Shown in pieces: positions 13,704 through 21,241 of a stretch of DNA of 22,601 nt. Source of the stretch: Microbacterium sp. p3-SID336 (GTDB taxonomy: Bacteria; Actinomycetota; Actinomycetes; Actinomycetales; Microbacteriaceae); NCBI RefSeq assembly GCF_025143365.1, contig NZ_JALXPE010000064.1, positions 1 through 22,601 on the forward strand, written 5' to 3'. Every line of letters begins with the position of its first letter. The first letter of the stretch is position 1. Made by a program: the position numbers and the translations under genes. Under the pieces are notes generated by a model. That model made no database searches and was not told the DNA's origin. It saw only the letters and a program-made list of their open reading frames with translations.

Positions 13704-16700
13704 TCGCGAGGCATGTCCAATGCGAGGTCGAAGCTGAGGTCGGGAGTGCTGCGGTAGTTCGCGTGCACGGAGGCTGCGATCACGTTCGTCCCTTCCACGA
13801 GCAGGTTCGCCGGCACCGTGAAGGTGACCTTGTTGGCCGCAGCCGTGGTCGCCCGCGGTGCCGCCGTGGCGTATGAATTCTGTGTCAGGGTCCCCGCCCC
13901 GAGATTCGCCCGCCCGAGCTCCACCCCATTGAGGTAGACCACGATACCGTCATCCGCCGTCACCGTCACCGTCCCGTCGGCGACGCTCGCGACATCCGTC
14001 ACCGTGACGGAGTGTCGGAACTGCGCGCTGAGCGGCTTGGTGGCGAGGTTCGTCGGATCGATGTTGGTCGCCGCGCTCGCGACGCCCCTGGCGAGGACGG
14101 CCGCGCCGCTCGCCCAGGCCGAGGAGTCGAACGCCACCGCGTTCCAGTCCGCGGGCAGCGGGTCGCTCGAGTAGCGCCACGACCAGGTCGAACCGCTCGG
14201 CACGCTCACCGGCAGCTCGGCGTCCGTCGGCGGGGTCGCCGTGGTCACCTGCACCGTCGCCGGCGTCGACGTGAGTCCGCCGATGCCGACCGCCACGACG
14301 CTGTACTCGTAGGCGGTCGCCGGGGTGAGCCCGGTCTCGGTGAACGTGGTCGTCGCGGCGTCCGTCGTGCCGACCTGCTGGCCGCCGCGGCTGATCACGT
14401 ACGACGTCGGTGCGGTCCCGCTCGACGGTGCCGTCCAGCTCAGCGTCGCCGAGTCGAGCGTCGTCGTCCCGCCGAGCGCGGTCACCGCGTTCGGCGCCGC
14501 CGGGGCCTGGCCGCGCTCCGCCGTGAAGGCGAGGTCGAAGCTGAGGTCCGGCGTGGTGCGGTAGTTCGCGTGCACCGAGGCGGCCAGCACGTTCGTGCCG
14601 TCGACGAGCACGCCCTGCGGCACCTCGAAGACGACGCGGTTCGCCGCCGCGGTCGTGTGCGACACGACGCCGTTCGCATAGGAGTTCTGCGAGAGGGCGC
14701 CCGCAGGCATCCGTACGCGTCCCAGCTCCACGCCGTTGAGGTACAGCACGACGCCGTCGTTCGCGATGACGGAGATGCTGCCGTTCACCACGCTCAGCGC
14801 GTTCGTGACCTGGAACTCGTTGCGGAACTGCGCGCTCAGCGGCTTCGTCGCGAGGTTCGTCGGGTCGATGTTGGTCGTCGCCGACGCCACTCCGCGGGCG
14901 AAGAGCCCCTGGCCGGTGTTCCACGCGGCGTCGTCGAACGCGAGCGTGTTCCAGTCCGCGGGAAGGGCATCCGAGGAGTACCGCCACGACCAGGTCGCGC
15001 CGTTCTCGATGAAGGTCAGCGCGGACTCCGGAGCGGGCTGGGCGACGAAGGCCGCCGTGCTCGCCGAGCGGTTGCCCGCGGCGTCGCGTGCCCGCACGAA
15101 GTAGTTCGTCGGGGTCTCGGTGATCGGCACGGTGTACGTGGCCGAGGTCGTCGAGGCGATCACGCGGTTGTCGCGCAGCACCTCGTAGGTCACGCCGCCG
15201 CTGTCGGTCGAGGCCGCCCAGGTCAGGGTCGCCTCGGCGCCGCCGTTGCCCGGCGTCGCGGTGATCGCGCCCGGAGTGGTGGGTGCGGTGGTGTCCCGCG
15301 GCGCGAAGCGGATGAACCCGCCCGACCACTGGTTGACCTCGCCCGCCCTGACCGAGCGGCTGAAGTCGCCGCCCGCCCACAGCACCCCGGTGCTGTCGAA
15401 GAAGGTGCCCCACGCGCCGTAGCCGGCGCGAGCCTGCACGACCGGAGACCAGGCGGCCACGAACTTGCCGGTCTGCGCGTCCCACGCACCCATGAGGTTC
15501 ATCTTGTCGGCCTGCGTCCAGCCGGTGCCCACGTCACTCCACGAGTACGCGTCCTGGTAGACCCAGTGGCCGCAGTGGCAGCCGCCGACCACGAGGTTCG
15601 CGTTGTGCTCGACGGTCTGGAAGTCGCCGCCGGTCTTGGTGATCGAGCCGCCCACGCGCTCGAAGGTGTTCCGGTCGTAGGCGAAGAGCGAGTGCTCCGA
15701 GCCGCCGAGCCAGACCTTGCCTCCGGCTTCGGTCACGCCGAGCTGCCAGATGTTGCCCGAGTACGTGCCGTCGGCGTTTAGCGTCGCCTTGCTGAACTTC
15801 GGGACCCACAGCGGGTCGACCAGGGGAGCGCCCGCGGCCGTCTGGATCGCGGCGGCGCTCGGGGTCGAGGTGGTCTGCTTCATCCGGAAGTAGCCGGAGA
15901 AGTAGGCGCGGTCGCCCAGCTCGGAGGCGTCGACGGCGATCGACGTGCCGTTGAGGAACGCGTTCCACCCGGTGTCGGGGCGACCCGTCGTCAGGTTGAT
16001 GCGGCCACCGTTCCAGGTGCTCGCGCTGATGGTCGAACCCACGGAGGTGAGGTGCGTCATGGCGCCGGCGACGTAGAGGAAGCCGTCCTGCACATCGAGG
16101 TCGCGCACGTACGGCACGCTGCCGGTCGCGCGATGCTCAGCGGTGACCTGCCAGCCCGAGAGCTGCCCTGTGGTCGCGTCGAGGAACGCGATGCCCGCCT
16201 GCGGTGTGCCGTTCACGGTGGAGAACTGTCCGCCGATGGCGACGCGGCCGTCGGGAAGGCCGGCGATGGCCTTGACCTGTCCGTTGAGCTGCGGCCGGAA
16301 GGTGGTGACCCACTCGCCGGTGTTGACGTCGAACGCGGCCAGGTACGGCTGCTCGACCTGTCCGCCGCCCGCCTCCGTGCGCTGCACGTAGCGGAAGTTG
16401 CCGCCGACGAACACCTTGCCACCGACCTCGCCGAACTCGGCCACCTCGGTGTTGAGCTCGCCGCTGCTGCCGTTCGCGAAGCCGGAGACGCCCCAGACCG
16501 TGGTCATCGCGTTGCTCTCCGGGATGGCCGCGACCGTCGAGGCCGGGCTGCCCGAGGCGGGGATCGCCCCGAAGTCGAGGTTCGCCAGCGTGAGCTGCGG
16601 ACGCAGGAAGACCTGCGTGAACGGCCGCGCGTAGCCCTGTCCTGACGGCGCCCACAGGTACGAGGTCGCCGCGGTGCTGCCGCCCGTGCTCGAGCCGAAG

Positions 16701-17395
16701 GCCCAGCCGTTGATGTAGTTGTGCGACGCCTGCTCGTTGAAGACCACGCGGCGCAGCTGGTTGTTGTTGCCGAAGTTGTTCGTCTGGCCGCCCGTGCCGG
16801 TCGAGCCGTCGAAGTTGTAGTTCTTCACGCGGTGCTCGGCGCCGAAGGTCCACACCCAGCGGTCGCGCTGCGTGAACGTGAAGCGGCCCTCCTGCCAGGT
16901 GGTGCCGGTGGTGTTGGTCGCGCGGCGCAGACGGATGCCGTCGGCGAGAGCGTCCACGCGGCCGTTGTTCAGCAGGCCGTCGACCGTGGTGGCGGGAAGC
17001 TGCGCCGGCTGGAACGCGTCGGTGCCGGTGGGGGTGTTGCGGATCTGGGCTGCAGTGCGCAAACCGTTGTACCCCTCCTTCCATCCTTCGCGGCCTCGGC
17101 CGATCAGCACCCAGCCGCCGCCGGACGTGGTCTGGTCGCAGTAGAACTGCTCCGGTGCGACGAGCGCCGGGGTGACGAGCCAGTACACGCCGTCGGTGGA
17201 CTGCGGGTGGTTCTGCTTGATCTCCCAGCACGATGCGGCGGCGGTCTCCTGCGAGAGGCCGTCGGGCAGTGCCGGGGGTGCGGCGTTCGCCGCGAGTGGG
17301 GTGAGCAGTGAGCCCACCAGGACGGCCGCGGCGATCATGGCGCCTGCGGCAGCGCGGCGAGCCTTCACTCCCCGCGCGGGTGCTTCGGTGTTCAT
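13700..17395 (-). CDS. Large secreted multidomain surface protein (fibrinogen-like, propeller-like, FN3 and beta-sandwich modules)
   Basis: The 1231-residue protein has a Sec signal peptide (about 1-39, RR-containing n-region, ANA-A cleavage area). The order after that is: a fibrinogen-C-like module (about 54-270, with SCWEIKQ, YCDQTTSGGGWVLIGRG and later aromatic-rich strands); a repetitive beta-propeller-like region (about 300-700) with recurring VFVGGNF, VAIGGQF, LYVAGAM, VWLGGSE and LWAGGDF strands; FN3 (about 704-785); beta-sandwich copy 1 (about 795-960); FN3 (about 965-1053); beta-sandwich copy 2 (about 1065-1228). No LPXTG or C-terminal membrane helix is present, so it is released or held through carbohydrate binding. 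AAGGA lies 5 nt before the ATG. Its position inside the polysaccharide operon suggests it binds or organises the polymer. No enzymatic motif was recognised. Confidence 0.82.
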   Translation of the reverse strand: MNTEAPARGVKARRAAAGAMIAAAVLVGSLLTPLAANAAPPALPDGLSQETAAASCWEIKQNHPQSTDGVYWLVTPALVAPEQFYCDQTTSGGGWVLIGRGREGWKEGYNGLRTAAQIRNTPTGTDAFQPAQLPATTVDGLLNNGRVDALADGIRLRRATNTTGTTWQEGRFTFTQRDRWVWTFGAEHRVKNYNFDGSTGTGGQTNNFGNNNQLRRVVFNEQASHNYINGWAFGSSTGGSTAATSYLWAPSGQGYARPFTQVFLRPQLTLANLDFGAIPASGSPASTVAAIPESNAMTTVWGVSGFANGSSGELNTEVAEFGEVGGKVFVGGNFRYVQRTEAGGGQVEQPYLAAFDVNTGEWVTTFRPQLNGQVKAIAGLPDGRVAIGGQFSTVNGTPQAGIAFLDATTGQLSGWQVTAEHRATGSVPYVRDLDVQDGFLYVAGAMTHLTSVGSTISASTWNGGRINLTTGRPDTGWNAFLNGTSIAVDASELGDRAYFSGYFRMKQTTSTPSAAAIQTAAGAPLVDPLWVPKFSKATLNADGTYSGNIWQLGVTEAGGKVWLGGSEHSLFAYDRNTFERVGGSITKTGGDFQTVEHNANLVVGGCHCGHWVYQDAYSWSDVGTGWTQADKMNLMGAWDAQTGKFVAAWSPVVQARAGYGAWGTFFDSTGVLWAGGDFSRSVRAGEVNQWSGGFIRFAPRDTTAPTTPGAITATPGNGGAEATLTWAASTDSGGVTYEVLRDNRVIASTTSATYTVPITETPTNYFVRARDAAGNRSASTAAFVAQPAPESALTFIENGATWSWRYSSDALPADWNTLAFDDAAWNTGQGLFARGVASATTNIDPTNLATKPLSAQFRNEFQVTNALSVVNGSISVIANDGVVLYLNGVELGRVRMPAGALSQNSYANGVVSHTTAAANRVVFEVPQGVLVDGTNVLAASVHANYRTTPDLSFDLAFTAERGQAPAAPNAVTALGGTTTLDSATLSWTAPSSGTAPTSYVISRGGQQVGTTDAATTTFTETGLTPATAYEYSVVAVGIGGLTSTPATVQVTTATPPTDAELPVSVPSGSTWSWRYSSDPLPADWNAVAFDSSAWASGAAVLARGVASAATNIDPTNLATKPLSAQFRHSVTVTDVASVADGTVTVTADDGIVVYLNGVELGRANLGAGTLTQNSYATAAPRATTAAANKVTFTVPANLLVEGTNVIAASVHANYRSTPDLSFDLALDMPRE
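13712..14203 (-). repeat. Intragenic duplication, distal copy of the beta-sandwich module
   Basis: Encodes residues about 1065-1228 of the secreted protein, opening with STWSWRYSSDPLPADWN and ending NYRSTPDLSFDLAL. It matches the copy at 14516-15013 along its full length at protein level. It also keeps long DNA-level identities, for example around the segment encoding TNIDPTNLATKPLSAQFR, which is identical in both. The offset is 810 nt (270 codons), so the duplicated unit includes the FN3 module between them. Confidence 0.85.
14516..15013 (-). repeat. Intragenic duplication, proximal copy of the beta-sandwich module
   Basis: Encodes residues about 795-960 of the secreted protein (ATWSWRYSSDALPADWN to NYRTTPDLSFDLAF). 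It contains NDGVVLYLNGVELGR, the same signature as DDGIVVYLNGVELGR in the distal copy and DDGIVVWVNGVEVGR in the GH16 protein. The three form one module family in two secreted proteins of this locus. Confidence 0.85.
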
Positions 17396-17516
17396 GGAGT
17401 CCTTCTTCGGGTGATGTGTGGCTCACCTGGGACGAGTCGGGTGAATCGTCCCAGGTGGTTCGGGTGAGCCACGACGGGGGTGCGGAAGATCGGGTGATCC
17501 GCCGGGGGGTCGAGGG
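17396..17516 (-). promoter_or_regulatory. Intergenic control region with a long hairpin and four TCGGGTGA repeats
   Basis: Upstream of the secreted-protein gene a perfect 12-bp inverted repeat, CACCTGGGACGA (17424-17435) and TCGTCCCAGGTG (17446-17457), is flanked by a competing outer pair, GGCTCACC (17420-17427) and GGTGAGCC (17463-17470). The octamer TCGGGTGA occurs four times at 17407, 17437, 17460 and 17490, with spacings of 30, 23 and 30 bp. No clear -10 and no T-run are seen. The region may hold regulator sites, a processing hairpin, or a partial terminator that lowers read-through into the downstream genes. Confidence 0.5.
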
Positions 17517-18203
17517 TCAGGCTGCGGCGCAGTCCTGCTCGTCGGGGATCTCGTGCGACGAGATCTTCCAGGTGTCGCCTTCGAAGACGGCTCCGTAGAT
17601 GTGGGCCACGGGGTGGCCGGGGTTGTACAGCGAGGCCTTGAGGGAGTTGCCCGCTGCGTCGGTCACGTCGATGTCGGAGACGTCGACGCAGACCTTCAGG
17701 GTGATGGTGGCGGGCGACGAGGCCAGGTCGACGGCGGTGGGGGTGACGCTCGTGACGACGGCCTTCCCGGTCTGCTTGTACCCGAGGTCCATCTGCTCCC
17801 GCGCGTGCGACTGCACTTCGCCGAGCACCCAGCCCGTCGCGACGGCCTCGACCCCGACGGCCGAGCCGTCTCCGCGCTGGCTGACCTCGTCGAGGGCCGC
17901 GACCACCGCGTCGGCTGCTGCCGTCGCCCGGTCGACCTCGGCGTCCTCGTCGTCGCTCAGCGGACCGTCGACCACCTTGGGGACGGACTTCAGCGGCTTA
18001 TCGGACGCGGCCTTGTCCGCGTCGCCGTCATCGACCGGCTTCTGCGTCGATGACGCGGCGGGTGCGCCGGCGTTGTTCGCGACGAGCGCGACGCCGACCC
18101 CTGCGGCGCCGAGCGCGAGGAGCGCGACGGCTCCGATCGCGATCAGTCTCGTGCGGCGGTGGGGCGCCTTCTCGCCCTCGACCACCTGCTCTTCCATTTC
18201 CAT
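17517..18203 (-). CDS. Single-pass membrane-anchored protein of unknown function
   Basis: The family is not recognised. The 228-residue protein has a short charged cytoplasmic N-terminus, one membrane helix (about 19-43, LIAIGAVALLALGAAGVGVAL), and an Asp/Lys-rich spacer (about 50-95, probably disordered). A folded extracytoplasmic domain (about 95-222) ends with HIYGAVFEGDTWKISSHE. The 'xFEGDTWKIS' strand pattern resembles small alpha+beta NTF2/lumazine-like extracellular domains, but this is only a visual resemblance. Cys172 and Cys225 could form a disulfide. The ATG at 18203 shares one base with the TGA of the sugar transferase gene, with AAGGGGG 8 nt upstream, so it is translated in tandem with the initiating transferase. 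Longer upstream reading in this frame overlaps the transferase and is rejected. It may be an accessory factor of the polymer machinery. Confidence 0.7.
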   Translation of the reverse strand: MEMEEQVVEGEKAPHRRTRLIAIGAVALLALGAAGVGVALVANNAGAPAASSTQKPVDDGDADKAASDKPLKSVPKVVDGPLSDDEDAEVDRATAAADAVVAALDEVSQRGDGSAVGVEAVATGWVLGEVQSHAREQMDLGYKQTGKAVVTSVTPTAVDLASSPATITLKVCVDVSDIDVTDAAGNSLKASLYNPGHPVAHIYGAVFEGDTWKISSHEIPDEQDCAAA

Positions 18204-19726
18204 CAGTAAGCCCCCTTCGGCTGGATCATCACCTTGGCGGTCCGCCACATGATCTGCAGATCGTTCATGACCGACCAGTTCTCGACGTATCGCAGGTCGA
18301 GGCGCACGCTCTCGTCCCAGGACAGGTCGCTGCGTCCCGACACCTGCCACAGACCCGTGATGCCGGGCTTGATGTACAGGCGGCGGAACACGGTGCCGTC
18401 GTACGCCGTGACCTCACTGGGAAGCGGCGGACGCGGCCCGACGACGCTCATATCGCCGGTGAGGACGTTCCAGAACTGCGGCAGCTCGTCCAGGGACAGC
18501 TTGCGCAGCACCTTGCCCACGCGGGTCACGCGGGGGTCGTCCTTCATCTTGAAGAGAAGACCGGCGCCGTCGTTCTGCGCCTTGAGCGCAGCGAGCTGCT
18601 GCTCTGCATCGGTCTTCATCGAGCGGAACTTCACCATCTTGAACGTGCGGCCGTCCCGGCCGACCCGCTCCTGGAAGAAGAACACCGGTCCGGGCGAGTC
18701 GAGCTTCACGAGCGCGGCCAGCACCGGAGTGATGAGCGCGATCGGGATGAGCGCGATCGTCGCGACGAGGATGTCGAGCGCGCGCTTCAGCACGTGCACG
18801 CCGCCCTCGTAGGTCGGGATCTTCACCTGGATGAGCGGCAGGCCGTCGACCTGCCGCAGCGAGATGCGCGGACCGGCGACATCCGTCAGACGGCTCGAGA
18901 GCACGAGCTCAGCGGCCGTGCCCTCCAGCTGCCAGCTGAGCTGCTTGACGAAGTCGGGGTCCCCGTCGGGGCGGCTCGCCACGATGATGGTGTCCGCCCC
19001 GAGCTGGGCCGCCGCGTCGGCGACGGTGTCGAGATCGCCCACGACCGGGTAGATGCTCTCCCCGAGTGCGAGCGCGCCGGCCTTGCGATCCACCAGCGTC
19101 GTCCCCACGACGTGGTAGCCGTTCTCTGCGCCCTTCTGCAGAGACGTGATCACATATTCGACGTCCTCGGTGGCGCCGACCACCAAGGTGCGCGACGCGT
19201 ACTGGCCCCGGATGCGGCGGCGCTGAAGCCACCGACGCCAGGTCCAGCGCGCGCCGAGCAGTCCGAGCGTCCCGACCGGAAGCGCGACGAGGAACAGCGG
19301 CTGCAGTCCCTCCCACGTCAGGAGGACGCCCGCGATCGCGGTGATGCCGAATGCCAGGCCGCTGGCGTGCGCCACGCGGCGGTATTCGGTGGCCCCGGAA
19401 CCGAAGATGGCGGCGTCGCGGGTGTTGAGCGCCGACAGCATCAGATACCAGGCGAGGCCGAGCAGTGCGGCGTTGCGCAGTGCCTCGATCACCATGACGC
19501 CGGTTGCCAGTGGAACCGCGACCGTCAGACCGACGGCGATCAGGATGACAGCCGCATCCGTGATCCGCAGCCGCATCCGATAGCGACGTTCCCACTGCCG
19601 ACGTCGTTCCAGCGTCGCCGAGACCCGCGGCGTGGCCGCCGGGCGTGTGGTCGACGTGGCGGCACGCGAAGTGACCGGAACGAAGCCCGTGCGAGTGATG
19701 CTCAGCGCATCCTCAACGGACGTCAT
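18203..19726 (-). CDS. Polyprenyl glycosylphosphotransferase (initiating sugar transferase, WbaP/CpsE-like)
   Basis: The 507-residue protein has about 55 hydrophilic N-terminal residues and four or five membrane helices (about 55-160). A CoA-binding-like Rossmann domain (about 178-300, starting RTLVVGAT) follows, then the catalytic domain (313-507). The latter shows KRALDIL, the helical-hairpin region, DSPGPVFFFQERVGRDG, VKFRSM (365-370), LDELPQFWNVL (412-422), SVVGPRPPLP and PGITGLWQVSGRS. This is the full signature of enzymes that transfer a sugar 1-phosphate from a nucleotide sugar to undecaprenyl phosphate, the first step of repeat-unit synthesis. ATG 19726 is preferred because GAGGAG lies 7 nt upstream. 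A frame open to GTG 19822 would translate the CTGGGGAA box leader and gives an unlike-family N-terminus. It heads the long minus-strand row. Confidence 0.92.
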   Translation of the reverse strand: MTSVEDALSITRTGFVPVTSRAATSTTRPAATPRVSATLERRRQWERRYRMRLRITDAAVILIAVGLTVAVPLATGVMVIEALRNAALLGLAWYLMLSALNTRDAAIFGSGATEYRRVAHASGLAFGITAIAGVLLTWEGLQPLFLVALPVGTLGLLGARWTWRRWLQRRRIRGQYASRTLVVGATEDVEYVITSLQKGAENGYHVVGTTLVDRKAGALALGESIYPVVGDLDTVADAAAQLGADTIIVASRPDGDPDFVKQLSWQLEGTAAELVLSSRLTDVAGPRISLRQVDGLPLIQVKIPTYEGGVHVLKRALDILVATIALIPIALITPVLAALVKLDSPGPVFFFQERVGRDGRTFKMVKFRSMKTDAEQQLAALKAQNDGAGLLFKMKDDPRVTRVGKVLRKLSLDELPQFWNVLTGDMSVVGPRPPLPSEVTAYDGTVFRRLYIKPGITGLWQVSGRSDLSWDESVRLDLRYVENWSVMNDLQIMWRTAKVMIQPKGAY

Positions 19727-19960
19727 GCCGAGGCTCCTCGAGCCATGAATGTACGCAGAATTCCCCAGTGCGCCATTGTTTCCCCAGTTTGATTTCCCCA
19801 GAACCGCGAACCCCACGTTCACGGCAGTCGTCTGCGTCCCGACCCCTCGGGTCCTGCTGTGCTCCGTGATCCCACATCACGAAGTGCGATCCCGCCTTCC
19901 CAACCGGCGGGTGCGTGCAGCAGGCGCTGCAGACCTGGAACACTGTAGCGGAGAAGTCTA
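19727..19960 (-). promoter_or_regulatory. Leader of the sugar transferase gene with CTGGGGAA boxes and possible promoter
   Basis: The 321-bp divergent gap before the LtrA gene has no other gene. Minus-strand -10 candidates are TACAGT (19947-19942) and TAGACT (19960-19955), neither with a good -35. The leader contains three CTGGGGA boxes (plus strand TCCCCAG at 19762, 19781 and 19795) and a fourth GTGGGG tract (about 19811). A GGCTC-GAG-GAGCC hairpin (19732-19744) contains the GAGGAG ribosome-binding site. A 7-codon ORF (19746-19723) ends in ATGA overlap with the gene start. A GTGAT-N5-ATCAC dyad lies at 19866-19880. Confidence 0.45.
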
Positions 19961-20035
19961 TGGAACGGAAGACAAATCCGGGGAATGGACGAAAGCCCGT
20001 CGGAGAGGCCCGTGGGCCCCGCGGAGGACGAGCGC

Positions 20036-20047
20036 TATCCTTGCGCC
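20036..20047 (+). promoter_or_regulatory. -10 element for a leaderless LtrA transcript
   Basis: TATCCT (20036-20041) lies 6 nt before the GTG at 20048, the spacing expected if transcription starts at the start codon itself. No Shine-Dalgarno precedes that GTG, which fits leaderless translation, common in actinobacteria. No -35 is evident. Confidence 0.5.
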
Positions 20048-21235
20048 GTGACAGCGCACCCGCCCCCCTCGCGTCTCCGACTCCGGCCGATGCTGCCGCG
20101 GGATCCGGGGCAGCCGCACCGCACCGCCAGCCCGCTGGAGCTGTTCTTCGATCTGGTGTTCGTCGTCGCGGTCAGCATCGCCTCGGCGCAGCTGCACCAC
20201 GCGCTCAGCCATGCGGACTTCCTGCACGGGATCACGTCGTACGCGATGGTGTTCTTCGCGATCTGGTGGGCGTGGATGAACTTCACGTGGTTCGCGACCT
20301 CGTTCGACACGGACGACTGGCTGTACCGCGTCACCACGTTCGTGCAGATGGGCGGCGTGCTCGTGCTGGCCGCGGGCATCCCGCGCGTCTTCGGAGAGGG
20401 CGACTTCACGCTCCCGGTCATCGGCTACGTCGTGATGCGCATCGCGATGGTCGGGCAGTGGCTGCGGGCCTCCCGCTCGGCGGGCCCGCTGCGGGCGGCG
20501 ACACGCCGCTATGCCCTCGGCATCGTGGCGGTCCAGGTGCTGTGGCTCCTGTTCCTCCTGGTTCCCGCCGGGGCACCGCAGCTCGTCGCCTTCGTCGTCT
20601 TCGCGCTCATCGAGGTGAGCATCCCCGTGTTCGCAGAGCACCGTCACCAGACGCCGTGGCATCCGCACCATGTCACGGAGAGGTACGGGCTGTTCACCCT
20701 GATCGTGCTCGGCGAGAGCCTGCTCGCCTCGGCCAACGCCATCATCGAGGCTCTCGGCGAGGTGCAGGCGCTGGCACCGCTGATCGCGATCTCGGTGCTG
20801 ACGCTCGGGGTGACGGCCGCGCTGTGGTGGATCTACTTCTGGCCGCCCCACCACAGAGCGATCGGGACCTTCCCCCGTTCGCTGGGCTACGGATACACCC
20901 ATTACCTCGTGTTCGCGGCGGCGGCCGCGTTCTCCGCCGGCATCGAGGTCGAGCTCGACGTGCTCACCGGCGAGAGCCACCTGCCGAGCGTCGTCGCGTC
21001 GTTCACGGTCACGGTCCCCATCGCCGTGTTCCTGCTCGCCGTGTGGTGGATCGCCATCCGTGGCAACGCCGACCGCGTGGTGAACGCCGTGGTCCCGCTC
21101 GGGGCGGTGCTGGTGCTGCTCGATCCGGTGCTGCCGATCCCGGTCACGCTGACAGCGCTCATCCTCGCGGTCGTCGTGGTCGTGCTCGTGCTGCGTCCAC
21201 CCGTGGACCGGGCAGCGCAGGGCCCGGGGGAGTGA
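20048..21235 (+). CDS. ltrA: Low-temperature-requirement A (LtrA) family membrane protein
   Basis: The 395-residue protein has the LtrA pattern: an N-terminal RPMLPRDPGQPHRTASPLEL segment running into FFDLVFVVAVS, then about 10-12 membrane helices. The conserved pieces HHVTERYGLFTLIVLGES and a late WWIYFW helix are both present. LtrA proteins were named from a Listeria mutant that grows poorly in the cold; the transported or sensed substrate is unknown. The GTG at 20048 is chosen because it leads directly into the family N-terminus and sits 6 nt after a TATCCT -10 (likely leaderless). An ATG at 19985 would add 21 unconserved residues. It is divergent from the polysaccharide row and convergent with the TetR gene, whose stop is 6 bp away, and appears unrelated to polymer synthesis. 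Confidence 0.88.
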   Translation: MTAHPPPSRLRLRPMLPRDPGQPHRTASPLELFFDLVFVVAVSIASAQLHHALSHADFLHGITSYAMVFFAIWWAWMNFTWFATSFDTDDWLYRVTTFVQMGGVLVLAAGIPRVFGEGDFTLPVIGYVVMRIAMVGQWLRASRSAGPLRAATRRYALGIVAVQVLWLLFLLVPAGAPQLVAFVVFALIEVSIPVFAEHRHQTPWHPHHVTERYGLFTLIVLGESLLASANAIIEALGEVQALAPLIAISVLTLGVTAALWWIYFWPPHHRAIGTFPRSLGYGYTHYLVFAAAAAFSAGIEVELDVLTGESHLPSVVASFTVTVPIAVFLLAVWWIAIRGNADRVVNAVVPLGAVLVLLDPVLPIPVTLTALILAVVVVVLVLRPPVDRAAQGPGE

Positions 21236-21241
21236 GCGTCG

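Noticed and set aside
13712..15013. The 810-nt direct duplication as a possible mobile element
   Set aside because: It lies in frame within one gene and matches module boundaries; no terminal inverted repeats or transposase. It is domain duplication.
13950..15781. Long open frames in both other phases across the giant secreted protein gene
   Set aside because: Arg/Gly/Ala-rich shadow translations; the secreted protein has a signal peptide and clear modules in one frame.
19727..19822. In-frame N-terminal extension of the sugar transferase from GTG 19822
   Set aside because: It would translate the CTGGGGAA repeats as a Gly/Asn-rich segment unlike the family, and ATG 19726 has a good Shine-Dalgarno. 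Kept only as an alternative.
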